Part shown: positions 6,854 to 10,392 of the stretch, in pieces
Position numbering within the stretch: position 1 is the stretch's first letter
How the letters are laid out: each line of letters begins with the position of its first letter
Origin: DASUFH01 sp036274645
GTDB taxonomy: Bacteria; Acidobacteriota; Terriglobia; 20CM-2-55-15
Direction of reading: 5' to 3'
NCBI GenBank assembly: GCA_036274645.1
Contig: DASUFH010000228.1
Location: 1 to 10,392 of the forward strand
DNA: 10,392 bases
Made by a program: the position numbers and the translations under genes
The notes under the pieces: model-generated
Database searches by the model: none
Seen by the model: the letters and a program-made list of their open reading frames with translations, nothing else
Told to the model about the DNA's origin: nothing

Positions 6854-8418
6854 TGGGATAACTTCTTGATCAGCGACATTGAGGATGGTTTGGGCACGGG
6901 CGCATGAGTCGCAAGGAAAATGCCCTCGGCCCAGTTATAGGCCGTTCGTCCTTCATTGTCTTTCACCGCCAGTTGTGCGCCTTTCGAGACGAGAAACTCG
7001 ATGATCGAATCCGAACCGCGGTTCGCCGCGCCCATCAATGCTGTCAGCCCCATCGAGTTGACGGCGTTCACATCCATTCCGAGTTCGTGACAAAGTGTGA
7101 CGGCTTCGAGCAGGGATTCCGGGCCCTCATCGTAGGTCTGATTGACGGTCCAATTCACGCCCGCCGCGGCCATCAGCGCATTGGTTCCGGAGAACGTTGT
7201 GACCTTCGGATCGGCGCCGTGTTTCAGCAGCAGCCGCATGGTGGAGACATCACCTGAGAGCGACGCCAGCAGAAACGGCGTCTGTCCGGTAAAATCCACC
7301 CAGGCAAGAGAACCGCCCAGCAGATACATCCATGACCGTAGCGGCGGGACTTCCTTGACGCGGATGTTCGGATCGACCCCTTTGTCCAATAGGAACGCGA
7401 TGAACTCGAGCAGCCTCTTCCGGTCGTCGGCGTTCACCATGTGTTCGAACGTCTGATAGTCGACGTCGACATTGCGCATTTCAATGGCGGCGAACAGTGG
7501 GGTGCGGCCATACCAGTCGCGGGCGTGAATGTCGGCGCCGCGGTCGATAAGCAATCGCGCCATCGGAACGCGGTTGTTGCTGATCGCCATGAACAGCGGC
7601 GTGATGCCGTTCTTGTCGACGGCGTTGACGTCAGCTCCAGCGTCGAGCAGCAGGCGCGCCGCATCGACATGGCCTTCGCGCGCGGCAAACATCAGCGGCG
7701 TCATGCTTCCAGGGATGGGAGGTTGATAGCCTTGCGTCGGAAGTCCGCCGCGGACGATGCCGACACCATGCGAACCACAGCCTGTCTGGCCGGCGCAGGG
7801 CATCTTGCGTGACGGTGTCGCGCCGGCGCGCGAGCGGACATCGATGGTGGCCTTGCGTTCCACCAGAATGCGAACGACATCGGTGAAACCGTTTTCCGCC
7901 GCGATCATCAATGCGGTGAGTTGAAGTTGAGGCTCGGTGGTGTCTGGGTTGACGTTGCGATCCAGAATTGCGCGTGCGGCGTCCACGCTGCCGGAACGTG
8001 TGGCGGTCATCAGCAGTGTCTCGCCCGTGTTCTCGATTCGATTGGCGTCCGCGCCATGATCGAAAAGCATTCGCAACATGGCGCCGTTGCCGTTGGCTGC
8101 AGCCAGAGAAACCGGAGTTACTCCGAGACGGGTTTGCGCAGTTGCGTCTGCCCCGGCCTTCAACAGCAGTTCCGCTATCTGGAGGTCATCGGCGCGGACG
8201 GCCCAATGCAACGGCCGTGTGCCATCTTTGTCGGATACATTGACCTCGTTCCCCTTCAGACCGGCCGCAACGAGCGATCGCGCCTTCGCCCAGTCGCCTG
8301 CGCGGGTCGCCTCGAGCAAGACGGCCGCATCGTCTCCGGCCGCAAGTGATGGGCTGGCCGCGCATATGGCCGCCAGCGCACAGGCGCCGATCAATCGGGC
8401 CCAGCGTACGATTGCCAT
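6850..8418 (-). CDS. Secreted ankyrin-repeat protein, first gene of the PSD/HXXSHH cluster
   Basis: A 522-residue protein. ATG at 8418 is chosen because GGAGG (complement 8427-8431) lies 8 nt upstream and the protein then begins with a good Sec signal (VRWARLIGACALAAICAAS, cleavage near 27). The frame stays open far upstream but that stretch is Arg/Ser-rich and non-protein-like. About ten ankyrin repeats are visible: 66-97, 98-130, 131-163, 165-197, 237-269, 270-302, 303-355 (with insert), 377-409, 410-455 (with insert), 456-488, and a partial one to 499. Typical units read GxTPLMFAAREGHVDAARLL and AGADVNAVD. A Gly/Pro-rich insert (198-236) interrupts the array and contains CAGQTGC (208-214), a possible disulfide or metal pair. 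Ankyrins bind proteins; export and overlap with the cytochrome-like gene suggest a periplasmic partner or scaffold for it. That role is inferred. The last four bases ATGA are shared with the next gene. Confidence 0.93.
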   Translation of the reverse strand: MAIVRWARLIGACALAAICAASPSLAAGDDAAVLLEATRAGDWAKARSLVAAGLKGNEVNVSDKDGTRPLHWAVRADDLQIAELLLKAGADATAQTRLGVTPVSLAAANGNGAMLRMLFDHGADANRIENTGETLLMTATRSGSVDAARAILDRNVNPDTTEPQLQLTALMIAAENGFTDVVRILVERKATIDVRSRAGATPSRKMPCAGQTGCGSHGVGIVRGGLPTQGYQPPIPGSMTPLMFAAREGHVDAARLLLDAGADVNAVDKNGITPLFMAISNNRVPMARLLIDRGADIHARDWYGRTPLFAAIEMRNVDVDYQTFEHMVNADDRKRLLEFIAFLLDKGVDPNIRVKEVPPLRSWMYLLGGSLAWVDFTGQTPFLLASLSGDVSTMRLLLKHGADPKVTTFSGTNALMAAAGVNWTVNQTYDEGPESLLEAVTLCHELGMDVNAVNSMGLTALMGAANRGSDSIIEFLVSKGAQLAVKDNEGRTAYNWAEGIFLATHAPVPKPSSMSLIKKLSQ

Positions 8419-8504
8419 AGAGAAATCCTCCATTCGCCGTAACGGCCGGTTTTTTCTGGCAGCAAAGGAAACCCAGGGTAATTGCGATTTCCTTCGTGCG
8501 CGCG

Positions 8505-8533
8505 AATCTAACACAGGCGCCGGTGTAGTCCAA
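8505..8533 (-). promoter_or_regulatory. Candidate sigma70-type promoter for the four-gene cluster
   Basis: On the minus strand TTGGAC (complement 8528-8533) and TAGATT (complement 8505-8510) are separated by exactly 17 nt. Both match the sigma70 consensus at four of six positions. Initiation near 8498 would give an 80-nt leader to the ankyrin ATG at 8418. The spacing and the position just upstream of the first gene of the cluster make this the best promoter in the window; no experimental support. Confidence 0.55.
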
Positions 8534-8617
8534 AGCCGGGGCGCTGATCCGTTGCCGCGAGGAGCGAGGTCTGTATTATCGGCCCGCTGAAGAATCAGGT
8601 ACAGCTCATTACAGCAT

Positions 8618-8757
8618 GTCGATCGACTATCCGGCGGAGGGTTTCGCGCTTCGCGTATGGTTGTGTGGTCCGCTCGGCGGCCTGTTTGGCGGGATGCGCC
8701 TCTTGCCCTTCCATTACCCGATCGACGGCGCCGGCGCCGGCTTCGATCCGATCGATC
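8618..8757. other. GATC-rich palindromic stretch in the intergenic gap
   Basis: GTCGATCGAC at 8618-8627 is a perfect 10-bp palindrome. About 100 bp further on, GATCGA (8720-8725) and TCGATC (8743-8748) flank a perfect 14-bp palindrome of G and C (8726-8739) with a 3-nt offset, and another CGATCGATC follows at 8749-8757. The stretch could be an operator, a cruciform or simply GC-rich chance. The rest of 8534-8800 shows no gene I can support on either strand. Confidence 0.3.
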
Positions 8758-8824
8758 ACACCGCGCTCTTCCATTCAATGAACGAGCCGGCGATCTGAAG
8801 TTGGCACAGGCGCAGCTCGGGCAC

Positions 8825-9021
8825 GCGGACAATCAGCCGATCAACGATGTAAGCGTGGATCTCATTCCCGACAAGGGCGCAATCGGACCGGCCTCTACAG
8901 CACGGCGATCTCGGACTCTTCGGGACATTTCGCCTTCCGGGGTCTGCCGCCAGGTGACCGTATCCCGCCCGCTCTGGCGCTCGCCAACGAACTCGACAAT
9001 CATCACGAAGTTTCCCGGTGA
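8825..9021 (+). pseudogene. Remnant of a carboxypeptidase-regulatory-like (beta-sandwich) domain, frameshifted
   Basis: One frame reads ADNQPINDVSVDLIPDKG (from 8825). Loss of a single base near 8880 then moves the reading to a second frame, NRTGLYSTAISDSSGHF and AFRGLPPGD (from 8881), which ends at TGA 9019-9021. Joined, the two match the CarboxypepD_reg-like pattern (V.d....P...V.L.PD....R....Y.t...D..G.F.f.glPPGdY) common at the ends of acidobacterial secreted proteins. The join needs exactly one inserted base, the upstream part has no start or signal peptide, and similarity fades after PPGD, so this is a decayed fragment and not a gene. It is the only plus-strand coding signal in the window. 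Its 3' end lies 24 bp from the convergent NHL stop codon. Confidence 0.6.
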
Positions 9022-9026
9022 AACTT
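9008..9026 (-). terminator. Hairpin downstream of the NHL gene, possible terminator
   Basis: AAGTTTC (9008-9014) and GAAACTT (9020-9026) form a perfect 7-bp stem with a 5-nt loop, 19 nt past the NHL stop. No T-run follows on the minus strand, so it is weak as an intrinsic terminator. It falls at the very end of the plus-strand remnant. Confidence 0.3.
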
Positions 9027-9045
9027 GCCGTCGGATCGGTCTTCG

Positions 9046-10392
9046 CTATTTGCAGGTCACCTGAACCGATGCGCCCGCGACCGTGATCTTCGGATCAGCG
9101 CAATCACGAGGCGCGGAAACCCGCCCGGCGGTTCCTCCGCCGGGGTTACTGTCGAACAGTACCTGGACCACGCTGTCCGGCGCCGTTCCACCCAGGCCGA
9201 TGACCACCGTGGAATCGATGCCTTTCTGTTCGAACGACGCGACGAACGGGGTTTTCACGCGCAATGACTGCTCAACACAGGCGACAGCGGCGGCCGCAGC
9301 TTCTTTTGGCACGTGACCGCAATCCTTCACCGTTGTCAACGGCGCGTGTGGAATCATTGCCAGCCGAGTCTCGAGCAGCGTCGGACGTCCATTTGGCGCG
9401 GCGCTCGGGAGCGCAGAGGGGGACACGACATTCGCGGCATTGACGTTATTGCCGATTAACCCCCGCGCCGCCTGCACATTTCCGCCTGCCGTTGCGCGAT
9501 TTCCCCGCGCCCCCTGCGGTTGCTGGAGTGTTGCCACCATCGGAGGGGGTGGCGTGGCGGATCCGGCTACCGAAGCAATCGTTCCATCCGCGGTCACTTT
9601 ACGAACACGGCCGTTCAACGTATCGGCAATGAAAAGATTTCCTTTTCCATCGAGAGCCACCGAGGCGGGCGCGCGTAACTCGGCGGACGTGGCGGGGCCG
9701 CCGTCGCCGCTGAACCCGGAGGTCACTGAACCCGCAAACAAGCGGATCACGCCATCGGCGCCGATCTTGCGAATCCGGTTCGCCTCCACGATGAACACGT
9801 TGCCCGGCCCGTCCACTGCGAGATTGAACAACTGAATCTGCGCCGATCTGGCCGGGCCTCCGTCTCCGTTGGATCCCACACCGCCTTTGCCCGCGATGGT
9901 CGTAATCGCGCCGCCGTTCGCGGCGATCTTGCGGACGCGCGCGCTGTCGGCGTCGGCGATATAGATGTTGCCGGCCGCATCGACGCCGAGTCCGACCACG
10001 AGACCAATCTGGGCGGACACGGCTGGCCCCCCGTCACCGCTGAATCCTGCCCGGCCGACGCCCGCCACGGTGGAAATGACGCCCGTTGAGGCGACCTTGC
10101 GAATGCGCGCGTTGCCACCGTCAGCGATATACAGATTACCGGCCGCATCCACGGCCACGCGGACCGGAGACTGGAGTTTCGCGGCTGTCGCCGGGCCCCC
10201 ATCGCCACTGAACCCGGCTTCCCCGGTTCCCGCGACCGTTCGAATCCTTCCATCGGGGCTGACCATGCGAACGCGATGTCCGAGATTGTCGGCGATGTAG
10301 AGATTCCCTTTCGAGTCGACCGCAAGATCGGCAGGAAACTCGAATCCCGCTTCGATCGCGGGGCCATCGTCCCCACGGTATCCCTGCGTTCC
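9046..10392 (-). CDS. NHL-repeat beta-propeller protein, C-terminal 448 residues (5' end outside window)
   Basis: The frame is open from the right edge to TAG at 9046-9048. An internal ATG at 10266 falls in the middle of a repeat and is not the start. Five NHL repeats of about 53-57 residues are visible, each built as G.G..GFSGDGGPA..A, then VAVD..GNLYIADG, then RIRKV and a closing tVAG. The fourth is shortened and less regular (NVFIVEANRIRKI). Proteins with this long NHL type are abundant and secreted in Acidobacteriota, usually as binding or scaffold propellers. After the last blade comes a Pro/Ala/Asn-rich linker and then a compact C-terminal region of about 110 residues with four cysteines (DCGHVP, ACVEQS, RDCADP, VTCK), which I do not recognise. 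Six blades would be expected, so at least one blade plus a signal peptide should lie upstream. The gene is separated from the ankyrin cluster by 627 bp. Confidence 0.9.
   Translation of the reverse strand, partial: GTQGYRGDDGPAIEAGFEFPADLAVDSKGNLYIADNLGHRVRMVSPDGRIRTVAGTGEAGFSGDGGPATAAKLQSPVRVAVDAAGNLYIADGGNARIRKVASTGVISTVAGVGRAGFSGDGGPAVSAQIGLVVGLGVDAAGNIYIADADSARVRKIAANGGAITTIAGKGGVGSNGDGGPARSAQIQLFNLAVDGPGNVFIVEANRIRKIGADGVIRLFAGSVTSGFSGDGGPATSAELRAPASVALDGKGNLFIADTLNGRVRKVTADGTIASVAGSATPPPPMVATLQQPQGARGNRATAGGNVQAARGLIGNNVNAANVVSPSALPSAAPNGRPTLLETRLAMIPHAPLTTVKDCGHVPKEAAAAAVACVEQSLRVKTPFVASFEQKGIDSTVVIGLGGTAPDSVVQVLFDSNPGGGTAGRVSAPRDCADPKITVAGASVQVTCK

Noticed and set aside
8616..8798. 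60-codon plus-strand frame starting at 8616
   Set aside because: No ribosome site, no recognisable domain, and it runs through the palindromic stretch; not enough to call a gene.
8419..8832. Upstream extension of the ankyrin frame to an ATG at 8832
   Set aside because: The extension is Arg/Ser-rich and disordered, runs through the promoter, and would bury the signal peptide that begins at 8418 after a good GGAGG.
9046..10266. NHL gene starting at the ATG at 10266
   Set aside because: That Met lies inside a blade (HRVRMVSPDG) and the frame continues with a complete NHL pattern to the window edge, so the gene begins outside.

Overview
The window is GC-rich bacterial DNA. Every well-supported gene lies on the minus strand. 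The gene families point to an Acidobacteriota soil bacterium (Solibacter/Bryobacter-like or Vicinamibacteria-like): a cytochrome c/PSD-domain (DUF1592) protein next to a Tat-exported HXXSHH (DUF1552) protein, a secreted ankyrin protein, an NHL-repeat protein with the GFSGDGGPA signature, and a large two-domain M16 peptidase. This assignment is inferred from family content. No rRNA, tRNA or taxonomic marker is visible.

Layout, in minus-strand transcription order. (1) 10392-9046: the 3' part of an NHL beta-propeller gene that enters from the right edge, with an unrecognised four-cysteine C-terminal region. (2) 9045-8419: a gap of about 630 bp. It holds a frameshifted plus-strand remnant of a carboxypeptidase-regulatory-like domain, a GATC-rich palindromic stretch and a good sigma70-type promoter facing left. 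(3) 8418-2297: a tightly packed four-gene cluster: ankyrin-repeat protein (Sec signal), PSCyt/PSD (DUF1587/1595/1592/1588/1585) diheme-type protein (Sec signal; ATGA overlap with the ankyrin gene), HXXSHH/DUF1552 protein (Tat signal), and a double-VOC metalloenzyme-like protein (Tat signal; starts inside the end of the HXXSHH gene). Between the second and third genes sits a 3 x 47-bp tandem repeat whose last copy encodes the C-terminus of the PSD protein. (4) 2296-2170: a short gap with a candidate extended -10 promoter. (5) 2169-1: an M16 zinc peptidase predicted to be a lipoprotein, running off the left edge.

Functionally, the four-gene cluster looks like one exported module. A cytochrome c-type protein could carry electrons in the periplasm. 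The HXXSHH and VOC proteins are exported folded by Tat, which suits proteins loaded with metal in the cytoplasm. The ankyrin protein may act as periplasmic scaffold or partner. The substrate is unknown. The PSD/HXXSHH pairing is a recurrent but biochemically uncharacterised theme in Acidobacteriota, Planctomycetota and Verrucomicrobiota. The Tat-exported double-VOC protein that overlaps the HXXSHH gene is the most distinctive addition here. The M16 peptidase may be an independent unit.
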